Of a stretch of 64,000 bases of DNA, positions 60,001 through 62,382 are shown piece after piece. The stretch is taken from contig OX442314.1 in NCBI GenBank assembly GCA_949358305.1, forward strand, positions 45,020,581 through 45,084,580, read 5' to 3'. The notes under the pieces were generated by a model. It saw only the letters and a list, made by a program, of their open reading frames with translations. It searched no databases and had not been told where the DNA came from. The translations under genes and the position numbers were made by a program. The stretch comes from Strigamia acuminata (lineage: Eukaryota; Arthropoda; Chilopoda; Geophilomorpha; Linotaeniidae). Numbering within the stretch: the first letter of the stretch is position 1; each line of letters begins with the position of its first letter.

Positions 60001-62382
60001 TTTACTATCAATATTAAAATTACTATTTATTAGGTTATGATTAATTAAAACACTTTTGTGACCTCGTGGTCACCACAATTTATCTTNNNNNNNNNNNNNN
60101 NNNNNNNNNNNNNNNNNNNNNNNNNNNNNNNNNNNNNNNNNNNNNNNNNNNNNNNNNNNNNNNNNNNNNNNNNNNNNNNNNNNNNNNNNNNNNNNNNNNN
60201 NNNNNNNNNNNNNNNNNNNNNNNNNNNNNNNNNNNNNNNNNNNNNNNNNNNNNNNNNNNNNNNNNNNNNNNNNNNNNNNNNNNNNNTTATATTTACATTA
60301 CATTTCCACACGAAGTATCCGTATATATTTTCCATACTGTTTGATCTTATACTTTCACATTTTAAACATAAAATTTGCAATCATTTAAACACAATGGAAA
60401 AAATCCCATAGAACTTTAATGGAATCCCCCATAGAAACCACTGTAAAAATCCCACAGATATCTCACAGAAATCGAATACATCTTCAAGATCCATCCATAG
60501 CGACAATTCAAATTTCTTATGCAAACCCACAAACCTTCCAATGTGACCAAAGCAGTTGCATGAACCATATCTTCGTCCGATTTTGCAAAACATTGATAAA
60601 TTCCGCTTTGATCTGAATTGAGAGTTTTGCCATGTGCTTCTAAAACAACGTTTCCGTTTCTGTACCATGAAATAACGACATCTAACGACGGTTTTACGTC
60701 GCACAGTAATTCGTGTTGAGTGTGCAGCTTCAGACTAATCTCCATGGGTGCTGTGACAAATAAAATAACACCACGCATTTCACACGTTTGTGCTTCATGT
60801 TTAGTCATTCTATAGTTTGCAAATCTCACTTTGTACTCTCAAAAAGAGCTCTTTTCGCGCAGTTCCTACGACGTTTTCTGCAAGACACACGTAGATTCCA
60901 GAATCAGCTTCGTTGACGTTTGAAACGATCAGTGATAACTCGGTTGTTTTTGAATTCCCCTTCAAATTTACAAGACTTAAAGCGCCTTTGGAGTCTTTTT
61001 TGAACCATCTCGAGAATAAAAAAAATGAAAAAAATGTTAATTTTGTCGATATTGTTTCACGTACGGACCGTTCCGCTACTTCCGCTTATCAACCAATCCG
61101 TATCGCTCATATTCGATTAATTAGTTGTTAATTTATTAATTAATTAGGTGTCAATTAATCGAATTGATCGACCTGATGACGGTGTTTACACTCAGCGCCA
61201 TCTATTGTCGAAATTTGACAACTAATTAATTGAATATGAGCGATAGGGATCGGCCGATAAGCGGAACGGTCCGTACGCGCAACAATATTCGATGAATACT
61301 TAATGGTTGGAGTCGGGTGGCCTTGACCGACGCAAGGTAGAACCGCTCGACTGCCGGTTGGCGCAGTCACGGTTTTTTCAATATCGAATATCTTCGGAGG
61401 AATATTGCCTTCGGACTCTGAAAGACATTTGATACAATTTCTCGTGTGGTATTCAATAATATACGTCAAAATTATATTGCAATGTATTTTGAAATGCAAG
61501 AAACATAACATGAATAAAAGCTTTAATAATAAATTAATAACATGCATTTTAATGTGCAAAAAGAATTATTTTGTTACCACTTGTAATAAACTGGCTTTAT
61601 AGAATAGGGGGATCCATCACGTAGTGCAATAAATAACCTACCAGTGACAAAGAGTTTTCCAGCCGTTTCACTCGTTTTGATTTCACCGGTAAGCCGATGT
61701 TTCGCTACACAAATGTAAGTTCGACCGGCATCATCGCTGTCCACATTTGAAATGAGCAAATCGCCAGTTGTTGTCACTGTATATTTCTTATCTGCTTACA
61801 CAAGTAACAATTATTTTGATAAAAAATAGTCTCAACATTCCTCCTATCACACACCATCAAAGAAAGAAGTTTTAATTTCCTGCTGGTTGTCCTTAATCCA
61901 AGTGTCAACACTCACATAATCGCCAACTGTTCCCGACACAATGCACTTGATGGCTGCAGTGCTGCCTTTCGTAGCGAAAGCGTCGTACACGTGAGGCTCA
62001 AATGGCTGATCCATGACTGAAACACAAGATTGATCAATTCTAAAAAGATTTTCTCCCGTTTTTCAACCTGCTTGAACGTGAACTTCTCGGCTGATAACCG
62101 TCCCAACGACGTTGTTTGCGATGCATTTGTAGGTTACGGCGTGCACGTCCTGTCGATAGTTTTTGGCCTCGAACGGAGGAAAGACCAAAGTTCCTTCATG
62201 CGTGACGTGTCGCAGTTGGTTTATGTTGAGCACGGGGTTCCCATCAGCCAGAATCCAAGTGACATTGATCGGAGGAGAGCCGTTCGCGGCGCACGGGATT
62301 TTGGTTCCGCTGCTGTTTGAGAATTCCACTCGGAAAGGAGGTTCGTTGATGAATCCAGGAGGTTCCAAAGTGGTCCCAAAAC
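13952..62382 (-). CDS. Dscam: Dscam-like receptor (Ig1-9, FN1-4, Ig10, FN5-6, TM, tail), 5' exon outside window, Ig6 exon interrupted
   Basis: All extracellular domains of a canonical Dscam can be followed exon by exon on the minus strand, nearly all joined by GT-AG introns in phase. Diagnostic matches to the family include [21 protein letters not shown] in Ig1 (first 20 shown below as part), [14 protein letters not shown] then NIPPKI at the Ig2/Ig3 border, [12 protein letters not shown] in Ig4, SARVNVYG at the end of Ig5, VFSNGTLTV in Ig6, and the Ig7 motif APKIMPFSF...[12 protein letters not shown]. Dscams are homophilic adhesion and guidance receptors on neurons; in arthropods some also act in haemocytes. 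Five Ig7 exons lie in tandem, while Ig2 and Ig3 first halves are single copy; this recalls Drosophila Dscam2 (two Ig7 choices) more than Dscam1. Two lesions are visible: the E2 insertion in Ig6 and a phase mismatch in Ig10. The signal-peptide exon must lie right of 62382. Confidence 0.9.
15366..15545 (-). CDS. Dscam: Dscam-like gene: transmembrane exon
   Basis: The exon reads [18 protein letters not shown], then a hydrophobic helix [20 protein letters not shown], then a stop-transfer stretch [11 protein letters not shown]. It is the single membrane span, giving a type I topology. Only one transmembrane exon is seen, unlike Drosophila Dscam1, which has two. Confidence 0.85.
15616..16267 (-). 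CDS. Dscam: Dscam-like gene: FN5 and FN6 exons
   Basis: FN5 is one exon (16267-15983: [20 protein letters not shown], later [20 protein letters not shown]). FN6 is the next (15909-15616: [20 protein letters not shown], later [18 protein letters not shown]). Both are symmetric phase-1 exons and show the FN3 tryptophan and tyrosine-leucine signatures. They form the membrane-proximal ectodomain. Confidence 0.85.
16333..16665 (-). CDS. Dscam: Dscam-like gene: Ig10 (two half exons)
   Basis: First half 16665-16555 ([20 protein letters not shown] then [14 protein letters not shown]), second half 16490-16333 ([20 protein letters not shown] ... [14 protein letters not shown]). Both are clearly Ig10. 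Joining them with the visible GTAAG donor and the only AG acceptor gives a frame shift and an early TGA. An in-frame join (EWI-GNVLD) would need a donor two bases earlier that is not present. The gene may carry a small lesion here, or use an unusual site. Confidence 0.75.
16722..17394 (+). repeat. Solo-LTR-like insertion in the FN4-Ig10 intron (673 bp)
   Basis: Ends are TGTGAC...GTCACA. Flanking four bases are AAGT on the left and AATT on the right, compatible with a diverged target duplication. No coding capacity. It explains why this intron is long (16666-17443) in a gene of 50-80-nt introns. The family differs from the 8986 and 62429 repeats. Orientation uncertain. Confidence 0.55.
17444..18471 (-). 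CDS. Dscam: Dscam-like gene: FN3 and FN4 exons
   Basis: FN3 half exons: 18471-18328 ([38 protein letters not shown]) and 18026-17865 ([31 protein letters not shown]). FN4 half exons: 17802-17669 ([20 protein letters not shown]) and 17603-17444 ([20 protein letters not shown]). Each junction is in frame. An RGD tripeptide sits in the predicted FG loop of FN3. The long intron 18027-18327 contains no recognised element. Confidence 0.85.
18576..19249 (-). CDS. Dscam: Dscam-like gene: FN2 (two exons, MITE in between)
   Basis: First half 19249-19179 ([24 protein letters not shown]), second half 18819-18576 ([20 protein letters not shown] ... [20 protein letters not shown]). WE-APHP is the usual FN3 join. 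The intron (18820-19178) is mostly the inverted-repeat element at 18869-19161. Confidence 0.85.
18869..19161. mobile_element. MITE-like element in the FN2 intron (293 bp)
   Basis: Terminal inverted repeats of about 31 bp with two mismatches: left AGAGGTTCTGCCAGGCGTTA, right end the complement ...GGCAGAACCTCT. No coding capacity. The flanks are A/T-rich and no target duplication is certain, so the superfamily is open. Confidence 0.7.
19302..19678 (-). CDS. Dscam: Dscam-like gene: FN1 (two exons)
   Basis: First half 19678-19547 ([40 protein letters not shown]), second half 19469-19302 ([40 protein letters not shown]). Matches the KPxPPxxxxV...W start typical of Dscam FN1 after Ig9. Confidence 0.85.
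19803..20290. repeat. Unclassified insertion in the Ig9-FN1 intron
   Basis: A more GC-rich block (starting TGTGGCGGTCGGTCACC) inside an otherwise AT-rich intron (19679-20376). It has no coding potential, and its style resembles the solo-LTR insertions elsewhere in this gene. Boundaries are not defined. Confidence 0.35.
20377..20747 (-). CDS. Dscam: Dscam-like gene: Ig9 (two exons)
   Basis: First half 20747-20597 ([40 protein letters not shown]), second half 20525-20377 ([20 protein letters not shown] ... [18 protein letters not shown]). The order Cys-Trp-Cys and the YGSENA end fit Dscam Ig9. The join with FN1 gives VLEKPDPP. Confidence 0.85.
20811..21166 (-). CDS. Dscam: Dscam-like gene: Ig8 (two exons)
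   Basis: First half 21166-21047 ([39 protein letters not shown]), second half 20984-20811 ([40 protein letters not shown]). PKWITRPID at the start is the Dscam Ig8 hallmark (PRWIVEPTD in flies), which places the preceding five exons at Ig7. Confidence 0.9.
21609..21896 (-). CDS. Dscam: Dscam-like gene: Ig7 alternative exon 7.5 (nearest Ig8)
   Basis: 288 bp, phase 1 at both ends, a whole Ig domain: [20 protein letters not shown] ... [20 protein letters not shown], ending with [15 protein letters not shown]. The downstream intron to Ig8 is 442 nt; the upstream one to exon 7.4 is 47 nt. Confidence 0.85.
21944..22231 (-). CDS. Dscam: Dscam-like gene: Ig7 alternative exon 7.4
   Basis: 288 bp, phase 1-1: [20 protein letters not shown] ... 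[20 protein letters not shown] ... [15 protein letters not shown]. The usual EGxxA before the first cysteine is replaced by EVVFA. Intron to exon 7.3 is 37 nt. Confidence 0.85.
22269..22553 (-). CDS. Dscam: Dscam-like gene: Ig7 alternative exon 7.3
   Basis: 285 bp, phase 1-1: [20 protein letters not shown] ... [20 protein letters not shown] ... [17 protein letters not shown]. Intron to exon 7.2 is 48 nt. Confidence 0.85.
22602..22892 (-). CDS. Dscam: Dscam-like gene: Ig7 alternative exon 7.2
   Basis: 291 bp, phase 1-1: [20 protein letters not shown] ... [20 protein letters not shown] ... [17 protein letters not shown]. Intron to exon 7.1 is 34 nt, the shortest in the gene. Confidence 0.85.
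22927..23214 (-). CDS. Dscam: Dscam-like gene: Ig7 alternative exon 7.1 (nearest Ig6)
   Basis: 288 bp, phase 1-1: [20 protein letters not shown] ... [20 protein letters not shown] ... [17 protein letters not shown]. Preceded by a 1471-nt intron to Ig6, the place where control elements for exon choice would be expected. Confidence 0.85.
23215..24685 (-). other. Intron between Ig6 and the Ig7 array, with a short interspersed repeat
   Basis: No exon seen. At about 23885-24135 a degenerate repeat of words such as AATAAGAGCCGC and CCCTCGAATTG recurs in both orientations, with GCCACGGC and GCCGCGGC palindromic cores, forming a weak fold-back cluster. The remainder is AT-rich. I could not find a convincing docking/selector sequence by eye. 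Confidence 0.5.
24686..24921 (-). CDS. Dscam: Dscam-like gene: Ig6 second half exon plus the 3' stub of the split first-half exon
   Basis: Second half 24847-24686 ([20 protein letters not shown] ... [17 protein letters not shown]). A 57-nt intron separates it from 24921-24905, which encodes the last codons EWEK of the first-half exon. Directly beyond 24921 the E2 LTR begins. The missing part of the exon is at 38418-38511. Confidence 0.85.
24922..25940 (+). repeat. 5' LTR of E2
   Basis: TGTTGTGACC...GCGCGACA. A TATATATATATAAG stretch near 25765-25778 and AATAAA at 25802-25807 fit the TATA box and polyadenylation signal. The LTR ends two bases before the primer site. Confidence 0.95.
25943..25960 (+). 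other. Primer-binding site of E2 (tRNA-Pro type)
   Basis: TGGGGGCCTGTCCGGGAT, 16 of 18 positions equal to the classical proline-tRNA primer site. Identical in E1. Confidence 0.8.
26013..29096 (+). CDS. gag: E2 gag polyprotein (1027 aa)
   Basis: Starts at the first ATG of the frame (AAGAAATGG context). The first ~580 residues are charged and disordered, including an Arg-Glu/Arg-Asp/Ser-rich tract ([20 protein letters not shown], near 27430-27500) resembling RS/RE regions of splicing proteins. A capsid-like region follows ([40 protein letters not shown], about 27890-28270), similar to the retrotransposon gag family. Near the C-terminus is a zinc knuckle [14 protein letters not shown] (C-x2-C-x4-H-x4-C, ~28935). 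It ends [14 protein letters not shown]. The two KNES repeats are encoded by two slippery heptamers that shift translation into pol. Forms the particle that packages element RNA. Confidence 0.9.
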   Translation: MADNTRVTDSDSDINKRAGSRKGTDYHLRSGGPLPKASAHESRQKRRKAKPDRRSASEASHPSHAETRPRLDETERSEDPSHPKPPRPNRDGETSGNEVLSRNQSPRLTHDTEVSDPRATSSIQRTASDTTANSALNTPITHSRPASVMSEGHKSNSSSVKRVSSQPYSVSGTLIDAMQLAQAEGVRYTLPTGKITVYETLQIVRAALKAHSVSPQITIVEGAHAQQLVDSAQFEADAENEARQAIRERRRKLAEREAQALEYGRTQPNPTTPEEVEIVDRALRAHRYAFHSQQEAERAFMARLRRDDPKSVRKPEVSSSELSDESLEGDPKRTPKAKPKPQPERATPTTPRKRDASAREQQTRPRMQALDSATNNAITRLINANNARRNEEQALTSQQHDNPQGTEWQQPVPILKDDESSRRQSHDRTSSREEGKRDERPKYFHYGNSDSSSDGLESNAPSHHDSERGSGERRRERERDERRERERDDRRRGRKESNSSRRNPPRRSPSPDPSSDPSSNDDRRKDKSSNRRKRSNSPRDREKRRRSENSDHRREEFQDLPRQSAFTDSTGRQYTMGELGRALLGSLKAEGIDLSKRNDRNRSTGDRVKKKYAVSRRDTMSVTGNIRWQFYIQNRFDGSWKAGDRFLDEVIRIKTATKATVGDMLTHGIVELMTGSAREWYQGLKGVNWDDFLMRFDLRYGETPEEVSRKMRGLRQMPGETIMDYDIRARLLFEKAPMEFHATGFNLFFLGGLSEYSQRVLLEERAPTGGSYEEMSAFLFENTIDIEKRYYSALPEAEKAATAKRLKLSAERYGATDKIMRPTEYLSGIMELAEASVGLQIKNKLTSTLPSNPLAAPKKAPTASAMQATLEEVKEGEEAEQNVGKSDEKEEKDDYSTDEEIRSYRDTLSTGCDEEGPLVHLIHRDRAVEEFRARLKPNAGRIPKYFRKNYTPPSKADPEKKKSTEAPRDKSNIRCFKCNQPGHYSNECPRTAKEDAKFDAIMKQMAEIKLAMAKNESKNESAQAAKK
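29051..29069 (+). promoter_or_regulatory. Two tandem -1 frameshift heptamers between gag and pol
   Basis: A_AAA_AAC occurs twice in the correct gag phase (29051-29057 and 29063-29069), 12 nt apart. The pol frame is -1 relative to gag and is open from 29039, so both sites lie in the 58-nt overlap. A_AAA_AAC is a canonical eukaryotic -1 slippery sequence. Confidence 0.8.
29120..33190 (+). CDS. pol: E2 pol polyprotein: protease, reverse transcriptase, RNase H, integrase
   Basis: Position 29120 is the first ATG, but pol is probably made by -1 frameshift from gag (open from 29039). Aspartic protease: [10 protein letters not shown] (~residue 99). [40 protein letters not shown] and YLDD (~444). RNase [15 protein letters not shown] and [15 protein letters not shown], then HTDHQALQW. 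Integrase: H-H-C-C zinc domain ([13 protein letters not shown] ... CQRCQAC, ~893-930), catalytic D (DVMGP, ~961), D (SDNGPQF, ~1021) and E (NPVERLN, ~1055), then a GPY/F module (RDGPYVI, ~1198). The order RT-RH-IN defines Ty3/Gypsy. The C-terminal tail is acidic and Asn/Thr-rich. All catalytic residues are present. Confidence 0.95.
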   Translation: MKKKGFNKGFDKPPPVKEMGSDIANAQIQDRANNALQVITANAEAEAEEPNLLLEELPQVVEDTEEFRVFMCNVAVEYTNRLCMLPMTIEREKIMGLLDSGADRSFVSEDIVASLGLTDKIKGVNKNIRLKTANGMARPKGVILLTMEWLGGVEQHPFLVLPTCDRIFLLGLDLMASMEIQPNPITKSWNYIRNDKERPAIVVPPALVKEAADKTQWEKGLKKFVQDYDFKAFVTELQRDNVVETLVADAALELNEAAALRRVLLKYEGILSKKPGRTNKAIHEIKLTDNKPIRVAYKGMNPQKREIVQKMCQEMLDSGIVSEAQGEYATRVVLVMRPGSDPRLCIDYRPLNAVTEIDPIQMPSIESILRELSPFSWVTTMDLSKGYWQVEMRPEDKIKTAFYSPIGRLMFNVMPFGLVNAPSTFQRLIESVLGDILHQFVWAYLDDIVIASKTFEEHIEHIDQVLTRLAKAGLHVHPGKSKFCRKELAFLGYRIGVNGLAIGPEKIDAINRFPPPEDVKGVQRFMGMINFFGRLLPGLAEVAAPVTDLLKNENEFVWSNECSIAFNAIKRMLTEVGVMPLPDLNRPFILHTDASRVGLGAALLQTHVRDGVEQDLPCMFISRKLQGAEKNYNATELECLAVVWAIRKFRDYLEYTKFVVHTDHQALQWLMKLKEPAGRLARWQLELMACDLTIQYKPGKYNVVADALSRAPVSDPIDADDDGEDDSRIIYCPTSCHRWDLRKMNEIPTASPADVKFCGFWTRLYQPAADNYPNAKKEFKLERRINDPLLSAFHAHVGKQMQSNPPTREEIIVQQKLDKKCQDRARFVLTGKYPPDLTRRQKRRYAHESIDYLLDDGLLVKHHPNHQDDLSESDTAVKVVIPASLIGRVLWLLHGHPLASHAGVSRTLYRATQLFHWTGMKKDIALFVHQCQRCQACKPRRKSPFETIFLGPYAPFDCLSVDVMGPKPVTGNKNAYIIVIMDVATRWPELYAVARPSAEKIVECIYDVALRYGFPRKIISDNGPQFISKIWGKFCEKFGIVASHTSTYNPRTNPVERLNRDIKYALSIFTDIHNRWDEYLREIAFSIRTTVSRTRDFSPAYLNFARELRVPWDPRVAESVNVVDPEKPHEYVYKLEQTISSTYKHMMAHIFNMRDRILQDKSGGKFVNFENNDLVWKDTHILSNAARGITASLADKRDGPYVIIGKHGGNAYKLRKLEDNTEHKSIQVRELTPYIPEFPQEMWAKGQVKSKTDGQIVDMFAGELEKAPPSDNEEYFDAPSPPVNEIVESVPDPILVGGETGETPETNTKNTDKKENNNEEVQTQKTTKNIVPASIRNLRPKRDNPFIKGGKVVGKK
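33191..34594 (+). other. E2 spacer between pol and ORF3 with three hairpin repeats and a splice acceptor
   Basis: Three copies of ACCCGTAGC...GCACGGG lie at 33333-33359, 33380-33404 and 33421-33446; each can form a hairpin from ACCCG/CGGGT. Further on are a small ORF (33660-33773), AT-rich sequence, a branch-point-like ATATTAAC (~34553) and a polypyrimidine tract TTTATTTCTCCACCCTTCCAG that ends directly at the ORF3 ATG. This fits a spliced subgenomic message for ORF3. Confidence 0.6.
33660..33773 (+). CDS. Small acidic ORF in E2 (37 aa)
   Basis: ATG in a strong context (TCGCCATGG). The product begins [20 protein letters not shown] and is very acidic. It lies between the hairpin repeats and ORF3. 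A GTAAAC donor-like site lies inside, so it could also be a first coding exon spliced elsewhere. No family recognised; expression is unproven. Confidence 0.35.
   Translation: MDEEENDVLAIEHDDEENWDRDVNQVQPDQVEVGIGT
34595..37360 (+). CDS. E2 third ORF (921 aa), function unknown
   Basis: An intact ORF in the position of an envelope gene, but without signal peptide or membrane segment, so not an envelope protein. The N-terminus ([20 protein letters not shown]) is globular-looking with many Trp/Arg/Cys. A basic stretch [11 protein letters not shown] (~residue 195) looks like a nuclear localisation signal. A proline-rich linker lies at ~430-475. The segment near residue 600 ([17 protein letters not shown]) has a counterpart in E1. 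The C-terminal ~150 residues are again structured ([20 protein letters not shown]). The ATG follows a splice acceptor directly. I recognise no known domain. Possible roles (RNA binding, nuclear import, silencing suppression) are guesses. Confidence 0.85.
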   Translation: MALRRTWGPLDPACITRGGIFRGALPDFYRRCFGEDADPWRLRILHSRCIARRWVRDCTLLDTFPEGMREGIATELARDDDPKSPIFHPGLSSQYTGNPAEEHVLHAWRAAETEEAREAIYQHYRQQLVDTATAVAERILQNEGMTADDIHLWFERLRLGESTPQWRPRMGILTSQAEMWQLHYLGILGPKSSYPRKRKRSKGAGDSQSRSPATTKKQRVAQNTTEGNEAGPSTSTVRDPSQYSRPRIFVNRQIKDGKEYKEVWMSGDEERVSRPSASRRPLTHREQRKKDRKERYFARCEARGRPIPEPAYVSKRAGRRSGSQSGERSVPAADTRDLREILTQMKRTKLTRFDPAMKHARKMGVVTDGKVTPHEVARWLADYINSRPRPDGMPTAIVQPSGSGQHLPAPQVAMTGVQTTETPPPPTQPTPPLPTPTLPTKTQPPPNLPPPSLLNSSDPPDLHTDRSVPLPVGQSIAQECRANLTGIYRPSQPRPGSSALFFERRDEEARLAREAANPTISELSAFRFVMEDPRVSAPALRGVDQAQRYFIEWATAMMSKLSCAFTADSERSNPVNRRSLQLSLTKVMMQLLTPALFGEGRQAMAAWSVVDREGVQVPRALLAEWSSILPDPVLTRYELTRDVVNPEFEGYKLRSTAFRYTSATWTAAPTQQLRALTIQTEESAEDVEMVISPTSGVPIPPPMPAEISPQGPALFEVAGKPKRLLCRTPPVRSVEQTKPTPPGTPPARAATTTQAVIPAATQKPKPAPPPPDYYGRIIEEFPHLSMTTATRRFILAQRDKGKSVFIWLHNQIRKTRDLIFHQRLLRAHRVPVTPAEANAIRHTNTGFSAYIPSVWLHERTRAPHEPVDGHALCFITEHEDPRDRSSALVGDLPAPPGTQPPVPGVSYAQVTDSVSGPPGKK
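37386..37396 (+). other. Polypurine tract of E2
   Basis: GGAGGGGGAAG directly before the 3' LTR, the expected primer for plus-strand DNA synthesis. Confidence 0.85.
37397..38413 (+). repeat. 3' LTR of E2
   Basis: TGTTGTGACC...GCGCGACA, 1017 bp, nearly identical to the 5' LTR. It is followed by the AATA duplication and then Dscam Ig6 coding sequence. Confidence 0.95.
38418..38511 (-). CDS. Dscam: Dscam-like gene: Ig6 first-half exon, 5' part (severed by E2)
   Basis: Reads [20 protein letters not shown] then [11 protein letters not shown] up to the insertion point. Removing E2 and one AATA copy restores an in-frame ...YPVSNIEWEK-DLKDLP join, the canonical Dscam Ig6 core (YPIxxIxWEKD). The acceptor TTTGTACAG is at 38512-38514. 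Confidence 0.9.
38512..38828 (-). other. Intron between Ig5 and Ig6
   Basis: 317 nt. Contains a short poly-G/poly-C hairpin (GGGGGGCCAACGCCCCCCC, near 38640-38660) and a run of 12-13 C. No exon. Confidence 0.5.
38829..39122 (-). CDS. Dscam: Dscam-like gene: Ig5 (one exon)
   Basis: 294 bp, phase 1-1: [40 protein letters not shown] ... [20 protein letters not shown], ending SARVNVYG. The SARxNVYG end and the GxxVSxLxxxxV core are typical of Dscam Ig5. Confidence 0.9.
39290..39838. repeat. Minisatellite with palindromic TTTCCGTACGGAAA core (~21 bp unit)
   Basis: Repeated words TTTCCATACGGAAAGACATAA, grading into TTTCCGTACGGAAA and TTTCCACACGGAAA variants. About 20 copies. The centre is a perfect palindrome in many units. 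Similar words reappear at 60287-60350 on the other side of the satellite block. Confidence 0.9.
39839..40705 (+). repeat. Truncated LTR related to E2
   Basis: Starts TGTGGTGACCCGACTGG and follows the E2 LTR with many substitutions and small indels (for example GAGTTTCTCTCGTGGCC and the GTGTGATCGCCGG duplicate). It stops before the TATA, polyadenylation and U5 parts. No internal element sequence follows, so it is a fragment. The right boundary is approximate. Confidence 0.8.
40706..42100. other. Intronic stretch without recognisable gene
   Basis: AT-rich with a CCGTGC-rich patch at ~41600-41690 (GTCCGTGC repeated). A first CGCGCAACTCGAGGCAAAAC motif at ~41800 belongs to the fold-back family to the right. 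No coding region. Confidence 0.45.
42101..45510. repeat. Four degenerate fold-back repeats with AATGGCCATTTTTAG arrays
   Basis: Near 42100, 43080, 44580 and 45280 the same module recurs: ACGCCAAAAAA...CGCGCAACTCGAGGCAAAA, a ~60-110-bp spacer, then the complement TTTTGCCTCAAGTTGCATTG and GGCGTTTTGG...GGCGTTTTTTGGCGTT. Each is an imperfect hairpin. The first three are followed by AATGGCCATTTTTAGCCATT microsatellite arrays (42310-42480, 43300-43420, 44800-44960). Between them lie copies of a near-palindrome around CGCCCCGGCG. No coding capacity. Confidence 0.65.
45511..47189. other. Intronic stretch; contains outer left arm of the large inverted repeat
   Basis: No gene. 46360-46560 is similar in reverse complement to 55080-55310 (ACAATAATCAATTCAGAATG occurs here and inverted there). 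The near-palindrome appears at 45869 and, degenerate, at 46884. Confidence 0.5.
47190..47581. mobile_element. hAT-type MITE (392 bp, 8-bp target duplication)
   Basis: Terminal inverted repeats TAGGGATAAGAACGG / complement of TAGGGATGAGAACGG. Perfect 8-bp direct repeats ACGCATAT flank it (47182-47189 and 47582-47589), the size typical of hAT transposons. An inner inverted pair (AATGCTAAAATAAAGTAAA at ~47356 and its complement at ~47434) makes it a fold-back. No transposase. Confidence 0.85.
47880..49640 (+). repeat. Left arm of the large palindrome (unique part)
   Basis: In reverse complement this matches 53600-55045, for example AATGATCCAATAAATAAAAT at 48099 against its complement at 54733-54752. 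The inner part (49130-49560) is nearly identical to its partner, the outer part has indels, including ~400 bp extra here (48360-48830, multiple TTTGACAAATTTCAGCAGAT words). A 67-codon frame occurs in both arms with one difference; I see no sign that it is a gene. Confidence 0.85.
49640..50155. repeat. 55-bp hairpin minisatellite, left block
   Basis: About nine units of TTTTGCCCTTCTTCAACGCG + AAATCGTATTCGACTCG + TTTTCGAGTCGAATGCGAA. Each has a perfect dyad, TCGACTCGAAAACGAGTCGA. As 55 is not a multiple of three, the frames cycle and all stay open; overlapping ORFs are artefacts. Confidence 0.95.
50156..52960. repeat. 562-bp self-complementary higher-order repeat (about five copies)
   Basis: Copies start near 50150, 50700, 51262, 51824 and 52386; the last four are spaced 562 bp and almost identical. 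Each unit is itself a long inverted repeat built of CGTATACGA, GAGCTCGTAT and ATTCGAATCG words, around an ~80-bp non-palindromic core (GGAAAATCCACCGG ... GTGTTTTCAC) bordered by ACGAAGTTT and AAACTTCGT. Very CpG-rich in an AT-rich region. Confidence 0.95.
52961..53640. repeat. 55-bp hairpin minisatellite, right block
   Basis: About eleven units in inverted orientation to the left block (GTCGAATACGATTTCGCGTT, GAAGAAGGGCAAAATTCGC). Same hairpin core. Long ORFs here (for example 412 codons across 52356-53594) are repeat artefacts. Confidence 0.95.
53600..55310 (-). repeat. Right arm of the large palindrome (unique part)
   Basis: Inverted copy of 47880-49640, continuing outward to match 46360-46560. 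A ~90-bp insert (54790-54880, with a palindromic GTACCGCGGT...ACCGGTAC patch) has no left partner. Confidence 0.85.
55318..55669 (+). repeat. ~345-bp direct repeat, left copy
   Basis: From GCGTTCGTATGCGACGCG to CCAATCCGCGAAAAGG. About 90% similar by eye to 58206-58549. It ends in a GC-rich hairpin-like CGCGGA...TCCGCG. The two copies bracket the third satellite block. Element type unknown. Confidence 0.8.
55670..55985. other. Short unique stretch before the third satellite block
   Basis: Open for 94 codons on the plus strand (55625-55909) without recognisable similarity or codon-like character; not supported as a gene. Confidence 0.4.
55986..58190. repeat. Third satellite block: palindrome of 55-bp hairpin units around one 562-bp-type core
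   Basis: Left side ~12 and right side ~16 55-bp units, in opposite orientations, meet around one copy of the 562-bp-type palindrome (56640-57230) whose ~80-bp core is inverted relative to the five cores at 50-53 kb. Several units end in a shortened junction GAATGCGAATTCGTATTCG that lacks the CTTCTTCAACG part. All long ORFs are artefacts. Confidence 0.95.
58206..58549 (+). repeat. ~345-bp direct repeat, right copy
   Basis: Second copy of 55318-55669. It ends CGCGAAAAGG exactly where the broken gag of E3 begins. Confidence 0.8.
58550..59382 (-). pseudogene. gag: Truncated gag of E3
   Basis: Starts [20 protein letters not shown]. The region [20 protein letters not shown] resembles [20 protein letters not shown] of E2 gag in both spacing and sequence, at a comparable position. 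Low-complexity Lys/Pro/Thr and acidic runs precede it. No capsid or zinc knuckle remains, because similarity stops at ~58550 where the frame runs into the 345-bp repeat. About 278 residues survive. Confidence 0.7.
59448..59465 (-). other. Primer-binding site of E3 (tRNA-Pro type)
   Basis: TGGGGGTCTGTCCGGGAT on the minus strand; one base from the E1/E2 site. Confidence 0.75.
59468..60077 (-). repeat. LTR of E3 (610 bp)
   Basis: Minus strand TGTGGTGACC...ACGACA. It is followed on the right by ATTTATCTT and then the assembly gap, so the target duplication cannot be tested. Confidence 0.75.
60087..60286. other. Assembly gap (200 N)
   Basis: Exactly 200 N, probably an arbitrary-size gap. Predicted frames across it are meaningless. 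Confidence 1.
60287..60534 (-). other. Left part of the Ig4-Ig5 intron beside Ig4, with minisatellite-like words
   Basis: TTTCCACACGAAGTATCCG and TTTTCCATACTG at 60303-60341 echo the minisatellite at 39290-39838 (its last words are TTTCCACACTAAG and TTTTTCCATACTG). Then plain AT-rich intron to the Ig4 donor. Confidence 0.5.
60535..60750 (-). CDS. Dscam: Dscam-like gene: Ig4 (one exon)
   Basis: 216 bp: [60 protein letters not shown]. YQCFxxxxxExxxAxA is the Dscam Ig4 signature. The domain is short, about 70 residues, as usual for Ig4. Confidence 0.85.
60830..61417 (-). CDS. Dscam: Dscam-like gene: Ig3 (two exons)
   Basis: First half 61417-61300 ([35 protein letters not shown]), second half 61008-60830 ([20 protein letters not shown] ... 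[18 protein letters not shown]). The first half corresponds to variable exon 6 of Drosophila Dscam1, but only one copy is present. The intron between is occupied by an inverted-repeat element. Confidence 0.85.
61048..61291. mobile_element. MITE-like fold-back filling the Ig3 intron
   Basis: Long terminal inverted repeats, with CGTACGGACCGTTCCGCT at 61060-61077 and its complement at 61260-61277, extending outward through CGATATTGTT / AACAATATTCG and inward through ATCGCTCATATTC / GAATATGAGCGAT. It covers most of the 291-nt intron. Confidence 0.75.
61642..62016 (-). CDS. Dscam: Dscam-like gene: Ig2 (two exons)
   Basis: First half 62016-61855 ([40 protein letters not shown]), second half 61791-61642 ([40 protein letters not shown]). 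KHRLTGE is strongly conserved in Dscam Ig2. The first half corresponds to variable exon 4 of Drosophila Dscam1; one copy only. Confidence 0.9.
62068..62382 (-). CDS. Dscam: Dscam-like gene: Ig1 (one exon)
   Basis: 315 bp: [60 protein letters not shown], then [10 protein letters not shown]. The SNSxG...C and PPFxAxxYRQxVH motifs are characteristic of Dscam Ig1, the distal part of the homophilic horseshoe. The acceptor TCCTTAG is at 62383; the signal-peptide exon is beyond the window. Confidence 0.9.
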